Below, piece by piece: positions 17,232 to 23,991 of a DNA stretch of 64,000 bases. The notes beneath the pieces were generated by a model that did not search any database, had not been told where the DNA came from, and was given only the letters and a program-made list of their open reading frames with translations. Both the position numbers and the translations under genes were made by a program. Position 1 is the stretch's first letter; each line of letters opens with the position of its first letter. The stretch is from a virus: positions 1-64,000 of the IMG/VR virus record IMGVR_UViG_3300036759_000122; one strand, 5' to 3'.

Positions 17232-17449
17232 GCACCGCCGCGCCGGAATGGCTGCCCGAGCGTGCGCTGTACTGGGAGCAGCTGCCGTTCCTGGTGCACG
17301 ACGGCGACACGGTCCAACCCGGCCAGCTGGAGTGGCAGCGCCCGGACGGGCAGGTGTTCACCTTCCGCGCGATGCGCTGGCATCTGGAGCGTCACGACTG
17401 GGTCGACTACCTGGTCATCGACGCGTGGGAGAAGATCGCGCGGCCATGA
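17228..17449 (+). CDS. Small hypothetical protein
   Basis: The GTG start is in a GTGA overlap. The 73-residue product (YWEQLPFLVHDGDTVQ, then DWVDYLVIDAWEKIA) looks like a small alpha/beta fold. Its stop overlaps the ATG of the Acb2-like gene (ATGA), so both are probably made from one message. Function unknown. Confidence 0.55.
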   Translation: MSTAAPEWLPERALYWEQLPFLVHDGDTVQPGQLEWQRPDGQVFTFRAMRWHLERHDWVDYLVIDAWEKIARP

Positions 17450-17727
17450 GGATCACCGAGGGCGAACTGCGCGAGCGGTTCGGGTACTCGCCCAACCCGG
17501 ACCGCGCACACGCCGCCGCCCAGGCCGACGTGCACCGCCGCCTGTTGCAGGTGGCCGTAGTGATGTCCAACGTGCTCCCGCAGGGCCGGGAGGCCACTTT
17601 GGTCATCACCAAGCTGGAGGAGGCACTGTTCTGGGCGGACGCCGCGATCGCGCGCACCGAGCACCTGCCGGTACGGCGCGGACGCCCGCCCCGCGAGATC
17701 ATCGATCAGCCGTTGCCGGAGAACTGA
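17446..17727 (+). CDS. Acb2-like anti-CBASS cyclic-nucleotide sponge candidate
   Basis: The 93-residue protein has an N-terminal FGYSP segment, a helix, then VLPQGREATLVITKLEEALFWADAAIAR. The tail of that segment closely matches the hallmark of Acb2 (T4 Vs.4-like) proteins as I remember it: P-x-x-RE, then TKLEEAxxWAxAAIAR. Acb2 proteins form hexamers that bind cyclic di- and trinucleotide signals and so block CBASS immunity. Length is typical. The basic tail (RRGRPPREI) is extra. It is the last gene of the rightward portal block and converges with a leftward gene, overlapping it by 29 bases. The family call rests on pattern recall only. Confidence 0.7.
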   Translation: MRITEGELRERFGYSPNPDRAHAAAQADVHRRLLQVAVVMSNVLPQGREATLVITKLEEALFWADAAIARTEHLPVRRGRPPREIIDQPLPEN

Positions 17728-17881
17728 CCCGCTGATCCAGACCCAACATCTGCAAGACGAGCAGCACGTCCTTACGCGGTACCCGGTCGCAGACCACCAA
17801 CTGCGCCTTGTGCGCGACCCAACCGGGCAGCTCGACCGCCCGCGTTGTGGCCCACTCGTCCTGGCCGTAGGCGCGGGTCAT
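17699..17881 (-). CDS. Small hypothetical protein, last gene of leftward operon
   Basis: The 60-residue product starts at the ATG at 17881, 7 bases after the vWA gene's stop. It has a compact middle (ELPGWVAHKAQLVVCDRVPRKDVLLVLQMLGL). Its 3' end overlaps the Acb2-like gene tail-to-tail. The ribosome site is weak. Function unknown. Confidence 0.5.
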   Translation of the reverse strand: MTRAYGQDEWATTRAVELPGWVAHKAQLVVCDRVPRKDVLLVLQMLGLDQRVSSPATADR

Positions 17882-17888
17882 CCGTGCG

Positions 17889-18542
17889 TCACTTGCTGAT
17901 GTCCTCGCGTTGCTCGTCGGTGAACGCCAGCGACTCCTCGGCGACGGACACCGACTGCCCACCGCCCCGCACGCCCCGATAGGCCGACACGTTCTGCGAG
18001 ACGGTGGCGTAGGTGCCGATCATGTTGTTCTTGTCGAACACCGCCGAGGTGTTGGCGTTCATCCCGTAGGACTTGGCCGTCTCGATGGCGTTCTCGTCCG
18101 CGCCCAGGAAGATGAACTGCCAGCCGTAGTCGTTGCGCTGCTGGAGGATCAGCTTGCGGACCTGTTCGGCGGTCCACTCCTTCGAAGAGTTCTCCAGCCC
18201 GTCCGTGACGATCACCACGATGATGCTGGCGGGCCGCTTGTCCTCATCGAGCGCGGCCAGCCGCTCGCCCAGCTTGGTGCAGGTGAACCCGATCGCGTCC
18301 AGCAGCGCAGTCATGTTGCGCGGCACCAGCTGATAGGCCGGGGCCGACGACGCGGGCTTGTCGAGGTAGACCACGTCGTGCTTGTCATCGAACTGGCTCA
18401 ACGACACCAGGCACTGTCCGGGCTGCTTGGCCTGCTCGGCGACGAAGCTGTTCCAGCCGCCTTCGGCGTCTTCGCGGATCGACTGCATCGACCCGGATCG
18501 GTCCAGGATGCCCTGGATGTAGGTGAGATTCTGGTCGGTCAT
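17889..18542 (-). CDS. von Willebrand factor A domain protein
   Basis: The 217-residue product is a single vWA fold. It has the metal-ion-dependent adhesion site: DRSGSM at residues 14-19 (DxSxS), the Thr in NMTALLDA near residue 78, and TDGLEN near residue 114. Beta strands (IIVVIVTDG, QFIFLGAD) alternate with helices. It has no signal peptide, so it acts in the cytoplasm or virion. vWA proteins of this kind occur in large actinophages; their partner is not known. The start overlaps the upstream zinc-finger gene's stop by 4 bases. Confidence 0.85.
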   Translation of the reverse strand: MTDQNLTYIQGILDRSGSMQSIREDAEGGWNSFVAEQAKQPGQCLVSLSQFDDKHDVVYLDKPASSAPAYQLVPRNMTALLDAIGFTCTKLGERLAALDEDKRPASIIVVIVTDGLENSSKEWTAEQVRKLILQQRNDYGWQFIFLGADENAIETAKSYGMNANTSAVFDKNNMIGTYATVSQNVSAYRGVRGGGQSVSVAEESLAFTDEQREDISK

Positions 18543-18946
18543 TTCTCGAACACCTCCGGGTGTTTGGTGTGCATGTGCCGTTCGACGTTGTCGAAATGCC
18601 TTCTACAGTGCGGGCAGACGCCGTGCTCGGCGCGGGCGATCTGCTTCTTGGCCCGGGTCAGGTGACCACGGGTGGTGACGTGGCTGGCCCGTTCGGCACG
18701 CAGGTCCTCGTCCCGGTTGGCCACCCTGCGGTTGAGCCGTTCGATCTCGGCCCGGGCATCGCGCAGCTTCTCCTCATCCGACTTGGCGGTGTAGTGCTGC
18801 TGGTGCCCGGACGGGCAGTAGAACATCGCGTGCGACTTGCGCAATTCGCGCTGCATGTCTGCGGTGATCGCGAACAGCACCCCGCATTCGACGCAGCTCT
18901 CGGTGACGAGGGTGACCTCCTCGATGATGGTGTGCCCGCGCATCAT
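18539..18946 (-). CDS. Coiled-coil protein with N-terminal Cys pair and C-terminal C2H2 finger
   Basis: The 135-residue product starts with ATGATG after GGAGGAG. The N-terminus has CVECG and a later CPSGH, likely one zinc site. A charged coiled coil follows (EEKLRDARAEIERLNRRVANR). It ends with a C2H2 finger (CPHCRRHFDNVERHMHTKH). A DNA-binding role is likely from the finger; the target is unknown. It is translationally coupled to the vWA gene. Confidence 0.75.
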   Translation of the reverse strand: MMRGHTIIEEVTLVTESCVECGVLFAITADMQRELRKSHAMFYCPSGHQQHYTAKSDEEKLRDARAEIERLNRRVANRDEDLRAERASHVTTRGHLTRAKKQIARAEHGVCPHCRRHFDNVERHMHTKHPEVFEK

Positions 18947-18968
18947 GACTCCTCCTTGTCCGTGGTGA

Positions 18969-19160
18969 TCATTGGTTGCGCACGTTCCATCTGATGACGG
19001 ACGTGAGCGGGAACGTGGTCACTTCGCTGCCCTGGATGATGCGCAGCAGCCCGTCGCGTATGTCGTAACGCCATTCGTTGCCCGAGTAGGTGTAGTTGCT
19101 GGCCAGCGTGAACTCCTCGGTGCTGCCGTCGTTGAGCGTCACGATCAGCTTCTTGGTCAC
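18969..19160 (-). CDS. Small beta-rich hypothetical protein
   Basis: A GTG at 19160 overlaps the upstream stop (GTGA). The 63-residue product (KKLIVTLNDGSTEEFTL...WRYDIRDGLLRIIQGSEVTTFPLTSVIRW) looks like a small beta barrel. Function unknown. Confidence 0.6.
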   Translation of the reverse strand: MTKKLIVTLNDGSTEEFTLASNYTYSGNEWRYDIRDGLLRIIQGSEVTTFPLTSVIRWNVRNQ

Positions 19161-19351
19161 TCGTCCCTCGCCAACCCTGGTATCGAGTGCAGGTTGGCAT
19201 GGGATGCGAGCACCTCGCGGATGGTCGGTTCGTGACCTTCGGCGAAGTGGGTCTGGCACCCGTCCGGATACCGCACGTGGATGCGCTTCTCGTCCAGCCG
19301 ACCCGGTTTGCCGGGCAGCAACAACACGATGTCGAGCGGGTCCTCGGTCAT
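19157..19351 (-). CDS. Small hypothetical protein, MTEDP start
   Basis: The 64-residue product starts MTEDPLDIVLLLPGKPGR and overlaps both neighbours by 4 bases. It has a strand-helix look (RIHVRYPDG, then PTIREVLASHANL). Its first residues belong to the MTxDP family of starts seen in this operon. Confidence 0.6.
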   Translation of the reverse strand: MTEDPLDIVLLLPGKPGRLDEKRIHVRYPDGCQTHFAEGHEPTIREVLASHANLHSIPGLARDE

Positions 19352-19545
19352 GGGTTCTGTCCCAGCATCTCGGCAGTCACCTGCACGGGGTTCATCCGTG
19401 TGACCTCCAGCGACTCGTCGGTCTCGGTGATCGCGATCGGCTTGGTGTTTTGGTAACGCTCGATCGCGTCACCGAAACCCTCGGCCTTGACCACCCACGA
19501 GGTGCGGACCGTGATGGTTTTCGTGACCTGGAACTTGTCGGTCAT
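19348..19545 (-). CDS. Small beta-rich hypothetical protein
   Basis: The 65-residue product (KFQVTKTITVRTSWVVKAEGFGDAIERYQ, then IAITETDESLEVTRMN) starts at the ATG at 19545, in an ATGA overlap with the upstream gene. It has a two-strand-plus-helix pattern. Function unknown. Confidence 0.6.
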   Translation of the reverse strand: MTDKFQVTKTITVRTSWVVKAEGFGDAIERYQNTKPIAITETDESLEVTRMNPVQVTAEMLGQNP

Positions 19546-19856
19546 GACTGCACGCCTTGGCAATCCGGGCAGGTGTATCCGCCGTGCGGTCCACCGTGAC
19601 AATCGCAGGAGGCAGGAGCTGCCGTTACCTTCAGTGCTTCGGCGACGGCCAGCAACTCACGCACGTCCGAATCGGTGGACCAGTCGTAATGCTTTCCCGC
19701 CGATGCGCGCTTGTGCCGTGCGATCACGCCGTCGATGTGCTTGGCCTGCGCTGCGTGATAGTTAGAGATCGCCCGGTTCGAGCCCTTCCACTCACGCACC
19801 ATCTGCCGCTCCCACGCCGCGAGCGCGGTCAGCGTCGCCACCGGATCATCGGTCAT
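19542..19856 (-). CDS. Small protein with MTDDPVAT start and CxC/CPDC tail
   Basis: The 104-residue product starts MTDDPVATLTALAAW. A helix-rich body contains DVRELLAVAEALKV, nearly the same as DVRKALAVAEALRL in the gene at 20762-21037. The C-terminus (CDCHGG, CPDC) could bind zinc. The two genes look like paralogues. Confidence 0.65.
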   Translation of the reverse strand: MTDDPVATLTALAAWERQMVREWKGSNRAISNYHAAQAKHIDGVIARHKRASAGKHYDWSTDSDVRELLAVAEALKVTAAPASCDCHGGPHGGYTCPDCQGVQS

Positions 19857-20109
19857 TACGTTGCCTCTGCTTCCGTCGCAACCGGCGCATCAGTTCGTCA
19901 CCCTTCTTCTCTCCGGCCAACGTCCCGCGACGCAGTTCCACGCCGTCTTCATCCAGATAGACCTCTGGCGGTAGTTTGGCGACAGCCTCAGCTGCTGCGG
20001 GGAGACTGTCGGCTGCGACGTAGAACACGCGCCTGCCGTACCAGTCGGCATCTTCAGAAATCCAGCTATCGACGGTGATCCGCCAGGTCGCCACCGGATC
20101 GTCAGTCAT
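19846..20109 (-). CDS. Small protein with MTDDPVAT start
   Basis: The start is the ATG at 20109, in an ATGA overlap. The 87-residue product begins MTDDPVATWRITVDSWISEDADW, followed by a strand-helix-strand body (RRVFYVAADSLPAAAEAVAKL) and a basic tail. The first 8 residues are identical to those of the next gene in the operon, although the bodies differ. Confidence 0.65.
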   Translation of the reverse strand: MTDDPVATWRITVDSWISEDADWYGRRVFYVAADSLPAAAEAVAKLPPEVYLDEDGVELRRGTLAGEKKGDELMRRLRRKQRQRNDR

Positions 20110-20333
20110 TGGCCCCGGTCCTTCCGAACCAGTTCGCGTTGCTTGAAATCTTCGAGCGCTCTCTTTCCCCGTGTGCGGGACTTGATCCGATCGGCAACAC
20201 GCCACTGCGCGCGGGCCAGCGTCATGAGGTAGAACGCCAGCGCTTCGTGGTACTCCGGTGTGCCGTAACCGAGGTCGTTGATGGCCTGTTCGATCTGGGC
20301 GACAGTCGGTGCCGCCACCGGGTCGGCAGTCAT
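20106..20333 (-). CDS. Small helical protein with MTADPVAA start
   Basis: The 75-residue product (MTADPVAAPTVAQIEQAIND, then EYHEALAFYLMTLARAQWRVADR) is helical with a basic end (KSRTRGKRALEDFKQREL). It overlaps both neighbours by 4 bases and shares the N-terminal tag of the next two genes. Function unknown. Confidence 0.65.
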   Translation of the reverse strand: MTADPVAAPTVAQIEQAINDLGYGTPEYHEALAFYLMTLARAQWRVADRIKSRTRGKRALEDFKQRELVRKDRGQ

Positions 20334-20539
20334 TGCTTGCTCCCCGGTCGAGGGATCAGCTCAAGGTCGATGAACGTGCCATCCCGGGCAACCCGGTACG
20401 ACCGGAGCGTCATCGCCGGACCCAGGCCGTTGATGTCCGCACCGATTTGACGGTCGAGGCAACCAGGCGCGAACACCTCACCGTCGGCGGCCTGCCAACG
20501 TATCTGAACACTGTGCGTGAACGTCACCGGGTCGCTCAT
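20330..20539 (-). CDS. Small beta-rich protein, MSDPVTF start
   Basis: The ATG at 20539 was preferred to the in-frame ATG at 20545 because it gives the ATGA overlap. The 69-residue product (SVQIRWQAADGEVFAPG, then MTLRSYRVARDGTFIDLEL) is beta-rich. Its start is a looser version of the MTxDPV tag. Confidence 0.6.
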   Translation of the reverse strand: MSDPVTFTHSVQIRWQAADGEVFAPGCLDRQIGADINGLGPAMTLRSYRVARDGTFIDLELIPRPGSKQ

Positions 20540-20769
20540 GTCCACACCATCCCGGGTCCGTAGTACCCGAGCTGTTCATCCAGGTCGGCACGGTGCTGCT
20601 CGCGGATCGGATGTGCATCCCAGTCCCGGTCGACGCAGTCTTCGGGTGCCGATACGAGGTAGTAGCTCAGGTGCGCGTTGTCATACCAGTGCATGAACCG
20701 GTTCTTGTCCCGGAACGGCCCGGCTCCGCAGTCCTCCTCGGCGCAGACGAACCACTCCTCGTCAGGCAT
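20536..20769 (-). CDS. Small C2H2-like zinc protein
   Basis: The start is the ATG at 20769. The 77-residue product begins MPDEEWFVCAEEDCGAGPF and continues RFMHWYDNAH, a C2H2-like finger with the His pair in HWYDNAH. The remainder is Asp-rich. It overlaps the upstream gene by 8 bases. Function unknown. Confidence 0.65.
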   Translation of the reverse strand: MPDEEWFVCAEEDCGAGPFRDKNRFMHWYDNAHLSYYLVSAPEDCVDRDWDAHPIREQHRADLDEQLGYYGPGMVWT

Positions 20770-21037
20770 GGTTGATCCGGCCCTCCGGGTTGAGCAACCG
20801 CAACGCCTCGGCCACGGCCAGTGCCTTCCGCACGTCCGGGCAAGGCATATCGACATCGCCACACCAGGAGCAACGCCATTGGTCGAGCGGTCGGTGCCGT
20901 TCGGCGATGCTCTCGACCAACTCGCTCAGCGCCTTCAGCCCGCGCCGGTCGTTCTGCAGGTGCACCCCTTTGGACCACCGGCGCAGATAGGTGGCGAGGT
21001 GGGTCAGCGTGGCGGTGATGTCGACGTCGTCAGTCAT
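20762..21037 (-). CDS. Small helical protein with CxWC motif
   Basis: The 91-residue product has a long helical front (ITATLTHLATYLRRW, KALSELVESIAERH), then CSWCGDVDMPC and DVRKALAVAEALRLL. That last segment is shared with the gene at 19542-19856. The Cys residues may bind zinc. Overlaps of 8 bases on both sides suggest coupled translation. Confidence 0.65.
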   Translation of the reverse strand: MTDDVDITATLTHLATYLRRWSKGVHLQNDRRGLKALSELVESIAERHRPLDQWRCSWCGDVDMPCPDVRKALAVAEALRLLNPEGRINHA

Positions 21038-21230
21038 TGGCCCAGATCACCGGTTCACCGAAGTCATCGAAACGCACCCGGCCGCCCGCCTCGATATAGC
21101 GCTTCGCGCCACGCTGCTCGCCGTGGACCAGCACCAGCGCCTGTGCGAGCGCCAACTCCTCCATGGCGGTCGCCAACAGCTCGACACGCTCCGGCCGGGA
21201 GGAGAGGTTGGCGATGCGTACCCAGCTCAT
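21030..21230 (-). CDS. Small hypothetical alpha/beta protein
   Basis: The 66-residue product (WVRIANLSSRPERVELLATAMEELALAQALVLVHGEQ) has a strand then a long helix. Its start overlaps the upstream stop by 4 bases. No family is recognised. Confidence 0.6.
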   Translation of the reverse strand: MSWVRIANLSSRPERVELLATAMEELALAQALVLVHGEQRGAKRYIEAGGRVRFDDFGEPVIWAND

Positions 21231-21388
21231 CGCGGATCCGGGTCACGCGGAGGGCGGTCGCCGACCATGATGCGCCACGACGCACGATGGTTCTCGTAGA
21301 CGTGCCAGGACGCCTCGCGCCCGGCCTGGTCACGGGTCGGCCACTCGTAGGAGCGCCATCCGCAGATCTGGCAGGTGCTGTGTGCCAC
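21227..21388 (-). CDS. Small CxxC/H zinc-finger protein
   Basis: The frame begins at a GTG at 21388 and ends in an ATGA overlap with the next gene. The 53-residue product is MAHSTCQICGWRSYEWPTRD, then AGREASWHVYENH: a CxxC pair followed by a HxxxxH pair, a classic small finger. It is below 60 residues and easily missed. Confidence 0.6.
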   Translation of the reverse strand: MAHSTCQICGWRSYEWPTRDQAGREASWHVYENHRASWRIMVGDRPPRDPDPR

Positions 21389-21391
21389 CGG

Positions 21392-21472
21392 TCAGTTCTC
21401 CGGGTCCACGAGTTCGGCCGTCACGTCCGGGGTGAAGTCCGGTACCTCGATCTTCTGGGTGCTCATGCTCAC
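21392..21472 (-). CDS. Micro-protein of 26 residues
   Basis: A GTG at 21472 overlaps the upstream stop (GTGA) and encodes MSMSTQKIEVPDFTPDVTAE plus LVDPEN, acidic and beta-like. The coupling and the lack of space for another gene support translation. It is weakly supported and of unknown function. Confidence 0.4.
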   Translation of the reverse strand: MSMSTQKIEVPDFTPDVTAELVDPEN

Positions 21473-21699
21473 CCCGCGTTGAGGTCGTCGGCGAACTGGT
21501 ACCAGCAGCGTTGTGAGCAGACCGTGCCGTCGGACCAGGCCTCGGTGAGCTGGTAGGGCTCTCCGCAGTTGGCACACTTCGCCCACCGCTCACCACGGTC
21601 CCGGATGCCTATGTTGATGTACGCGTATCTCTTGTGGATGGGGTGTGCGGTCGGGTCAGCCAGGATCGCGTCCGGGTCATAACCGGCGTCGTTTGCCAC
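21469..21699 (-). CDS. Small zinc-ribbon protein
   Basis: The 76-residue product has a helical N-terminus (DPDAILADPTAHPIHKRYAYINIG), then CANCGEPY and CSQRC, a zinc ribbon. It lies 45 bases downstream of the next gene, the widest gap in this operon. Function unknown. Confidence 0.65.
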   Translation of the reverse strand: MANDAGYDPDAILADPTAHPIHKRYAYINIGIRDRGERWAKCANCGEPYQLTEAWSDGTVCSQRCWYQFADDLNAG

Positions 21700-21744
21700 G
21701 AGGTAAGCCTTCCGACGTAATGGGTTGTGCGTTGTCCCGTGAGA

Positions 21745-21963
21745 CTATCCCCAACCCGGGCTCTGCGGCACCCGGAACATCTTCGCCCGCGCCACCAGCA
21801 GGTGCAGCTTGGCCAGTTCCAGCTTCGGCACCACCCCGGGCACCTCGTCGTCCTGGTTGCGGGCGTACCAGTTGCCGTTCTCCACCTGTGCGATCAGCTC
21901 ACAGGCGTGCCGGATGTGCTCGTTGGGCCGCCAGGCGGCGATGTCCACGTCAGACTTGGTCAT
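21745..21963 (-). CDS. Small helical hypothetical protein
   Basis: The start is the ATG at 21963, in an ATGA overlap. The 72-residue product (VDIAAWRPNEHIRHACELIAQVENGNWY, then PKLELAKLHLLVARAKMF) is helical. No family is recognised. Confidence 0.6.
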   Translation of the reverse strand: MTKSDVDIAAWRPNEHIRHACELIAQVENGNWYARNQDDEVPGVVPKLELAKLHLLVARAKMFRVPQSPGWG

Positions 21964-22214
21964 ATCGGTGGTTCTTCCCGCCTGCCGGTGATCATCTGGC
22001 CGACTTGAGAATCCCACCACCCGCACCGGTAGGCCAGCACCGTACGGCGGTGCATCAGCATCACCGCGCTCCCCAGCAGCACCAGGAGCACAGTTGCCAG
22101 CCATTGCCTGTTGACGGCGTTGATCACGGCCGCGACCAGGCACGTCGCCAGCACCACGCACGAGCCGATCAGGCTGAACCGGAACGGGAAAGAGGGCTTG
22201 ACCGGATCTCCCAT
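21960..22214 (-). CDS. Two-helix membrane protein, first gene of leftward operon
   Basis: The ATG at 22214 opens the leftward operon that runs to 17699. The 84-residue product has two hydrophobic helices (SLIGSCVVLATCLVAAVI and LATVLLVLLGSAVML) and a basic cytoplasmic end. A perfect 15-base palindrome lies just upstream. Its role is unknown. Confidence 0.65.
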   Translation of the reverse strand: MGDPVKPSFPFRFSLIGSCVVLATCLVAAVINAVNRQWLATVLLVLLGSAVMLMHRRTVLAYRCGWWDSQVGQMITGRREEPPI

Positions 22215-22215
22215 C

Positions 22216-22230
22216 CGGTCAGTCTGACCG
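22216..22230. promoter_or_regulatory. Perfect palindrome in a divergent intergenic region
   Basis: CGGTCAG-T-CTGACCG sits 2 bases from the start of the leftward operon and about 90 bases from the divergent start at 22318. It could be an operator or a small hairpin. The 103-base gap must contain the promoter for the left operon, but I cannot identify clear -35/-10 boxes. Confidence 0.45.
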
Positions 22231-22317
22231 AATCCTGCCGGGTGACCTCGTGAGCGGGCGGAAGCAGGGGACGGTCCAGTGCGACACTCGCTGGTCGCCG
22301 GGTGAGGGAGGTACGCG

Positions 22318-22665
22318 GTGGCCGAGCCCAAGGTGGCCGCGTTGTTGGAGCGCCGGTGCCGGGCCCGGGTGGAGCGTTTCCGGATCCGGGGACGCGGCCG
22401 GTGTATCTACCCACAGCTGCATTCGGGTGATCACGGCGTGGTGCGACGCAAGCAGACCTTCCGGTGGTCCACCAGGTGGGTCGTGCCGGTCGACAACCGG
22501 CATGTCGACGATCTGGCCAGGACCTTTCACGCCGCCTACGGCGAGGCGTCCCGCAACACCGGCTGGGGCGGTCCCGGGTGGCAGGCCTGGGATGTGCTGC
22601 CCGAGGCCGGGCGGGAAGCGACCCGGACCGGCGTGTTGGCACTGTTGCGTGAACTGGACCCGTAA
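22318..22665 (+). CDS. Hypothetical basic protein
   Basis: The GTG follows GAGGGAGG at good spacing. The 115-residue product is Arg-rich with a folded middle (RCIYPQLHSGDHGVVRRKQTF, WVVPVDNRHVDDLARTFHAAYG). No family is recognised. The stop shares bases with the next ATG (TAATG). Confidence 0.65.
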   Translation: MAEPKVAALLERRCRARVERFRIRGRGRCIYPQLHSGDHGVVRRKQTFRWSTRWVVPVDNRHVDDLARTFHAAYGEASRNTGWGGPGWQAWDVLPEAGREATRTGVLALLRELDP

Positions 22666-23150
22666 TGCTCACCGTACTGGCCGCCGATCCGGCCACCGCG
22701 ACATCGGTCACCGCCACCATCGTCGCCATTGCCACCGGTGCGGGCGCGATCGTGACGGCGATCGGCGGTGTCCTGCTGGCCATCCGCACCGTGCGGTCCC
22801 GGGAACGGATGGCCGCACAGAAGGAGACCGATCAGATCATCGGCGAGATGGCCTACGTGGAGGACCTACTCGCCTGGGAACGCTCCGAACGGGTCGACGT
22901 GGAAACCTGGGCGCACCAGATGAGCCTGGACATGGCACGGGCGAACATGCCCATCCCACCGCCGCCGATGTCCCGGCCACGCCCGAAACGCTCGATGCAC
23001 AAGAAGGACGACGACGGCGGCAAGCAAGGAGGCGATGATGAGCCCGACGAACCTGGCACTGGCGGTGCTGAAGACTCCGGTGATCGCGTTCCTGATGGCG
23101 GGGATACTGGGGGCAACGTGCATCGGTTCCGTCGTCGTAGCAGCGGCTAA
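22665..23150 (+). CDS. Membrane-anchored protein with long disordered tail
   Basis: The 161-residue product has one strong transmembrane helix (about residues 16-40, [20 protein letters not shown]) and a helical segment. A Pro-rich and D/G-rich tail follows. Its last 116 bases overlap the start of the collagen-like gene in another frame, unusually long for this genome. The tail in the overlap is low complexity ([15 protein letters not shown]) and may be tolerated rather than selected. Confidence 0.65.
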   Translation: MLTVLAADPATATSVTATIVAIATGAGAIVTAIGGVLLAIRTVRSRERMAAQKETDQIIGEMAYVEDLLAWERSERVDVETWAHQMSLDMARANMPIPPPPMSRPRPKRSMHKKDDDGGKQGGDDEPDEPGTGGAEDSGDRVPDGGDTGGNVHRFRRRSSG

Positions 23151-23814
23151 CGCCACCCCGGAGACCAAGATCGGTCCCACCGGCCCTGCCGGACCCACCG
23201 GGCCATCGGGTTCCCGGGGACCGACCGGGCCTGCCGGTCCCACCGGTTCGCCGGGACCGACGGGTCCCACCGGAGCGAAAGGCTCGCGAGGACCGACCGG
23301 AGTGACCGGCCTGCAGGGTCTGCCCGGCGGTCAGGGAGTTCCGGGAGTCCAAGGTATCGCGGGTGCGCAGGGGCAACAGGGACCGGCCGGTCCGCGCGGA
23401 GCCACCGGCCCTCGCGGCAGTCGCGGGCCGCGCGGTGCGACCGGCAGTACGGGGCCACGCGGCCCGGCGGGCCCGAAAGGCTCTCCCGGCCCTACTGGTC
23501 CTGCCGGAATCACCGTGGTGGAGGGCATCGTCAACGCTGACGGGTCGGTGAACACCGGCACCGGGTACACCGTCACCGTGCTCGGGCCCGGCCGGTACCA
23601 GCTGAACTTCACCACCCCGTTCAAGGGCGTGCCGACCGTGCTGGTGACCAACGTGTACGGCTCGATCGGCGTGGATGCCGGGGCCGGGGTGCAGCCCGCG
23701 CAGAACGCCGTGGTCGACCAGGCCACCGCCGGTTTCGCGCTGGTCGCCACCGGCGACGCGAACGGTGTCCCGTCCGCCGAGAGCTTCGGCTTCATGGCGC
23801 TCACCAAGCCGTGA
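23035..23814 (+). CDS. Collagen-like protein with N-terminal membrane segment
   Basis: AAGGAGG precedes the ATGATG start. The 259-residue product has a hydrophobic segment at about residues 13-38 ([20 protein letters not shown]), then about 40 Gly-x-y triplets (residues about 47-162). A beta-rich C-terminal domain follows ([21 protein letters not shown]), resembling trimerising fibre tips. Collagen repeats are common in phage fibres, but an N-terminal membrane segment is not. It could be a leader for surface display or a stretch that inserts in a membrane. The next gene overlaps by 4 bases. Confidence 0.8.
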   Translation: MMSPTNLALAVLKTPVIAFLMAGILGATCIGSVVVAAANATPETKIGPTGPAGPTGPSGSRGPTGPAGPTGSPGPTGPTGAKGSRGPTGVTGLQGLPGGQGVPGVQGIAGAQGQQGPAGPRGATGPRGSRGPRGATGSTGPRGPAGPKGSPGPTGPAGITVVEGIVNADGSVNTGTGYTVTVLGPGRYQLNFTTPFKGVPTVLVTNVYGSIGVDAGAGVQPAQNAVVDQATAGFALVATGDANGVPSAESFGFMALTKP

Positions 23815-23990
23815 CGACCTTGGCGTGGCAGCAGCCCGCAGTCGCGATCCTGTTCATCTCGTTGGCGATCATCGTCGGGGTCGGCATCGTCTTCCTCATC
23901 GCAGTGGTCGTGATAACCCGAAGGCAGAGGCGTTTCGAGCGGCGCATCGAACGCCGCACTCGGGAATGGCGTCTGCCACCGCCGAAGTAA
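23811..23990 (+). CDS. Small single-pass membrane protein
   Basis: A GTG in a GTGA overlap starts a 59-residue protein: a hydrophobic helix ([20 protein letters not shown] and on) and a strongly basic tail ([13 protein letters not shown]). It sits between the collagen-like gene and a fibre-like gene. It resembles a small holin or spanin-like anchor, with no firm family. Confidence 0.6.
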   Translation: MTTLAWQQPAVAILFISLAIIVGVGIVFLIAVVVITRRQRRFERRIERRTREWRLPPPK

Positions 23991-23991
23991 C

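Noticed and set aside
17910-18994. Rightward open frames across the vWA and zinc-finger genes
   Set aside because: The leftward frames contain an intact vWA metal site and a C2H2 finger; the rightward ones have no recognisable structure.
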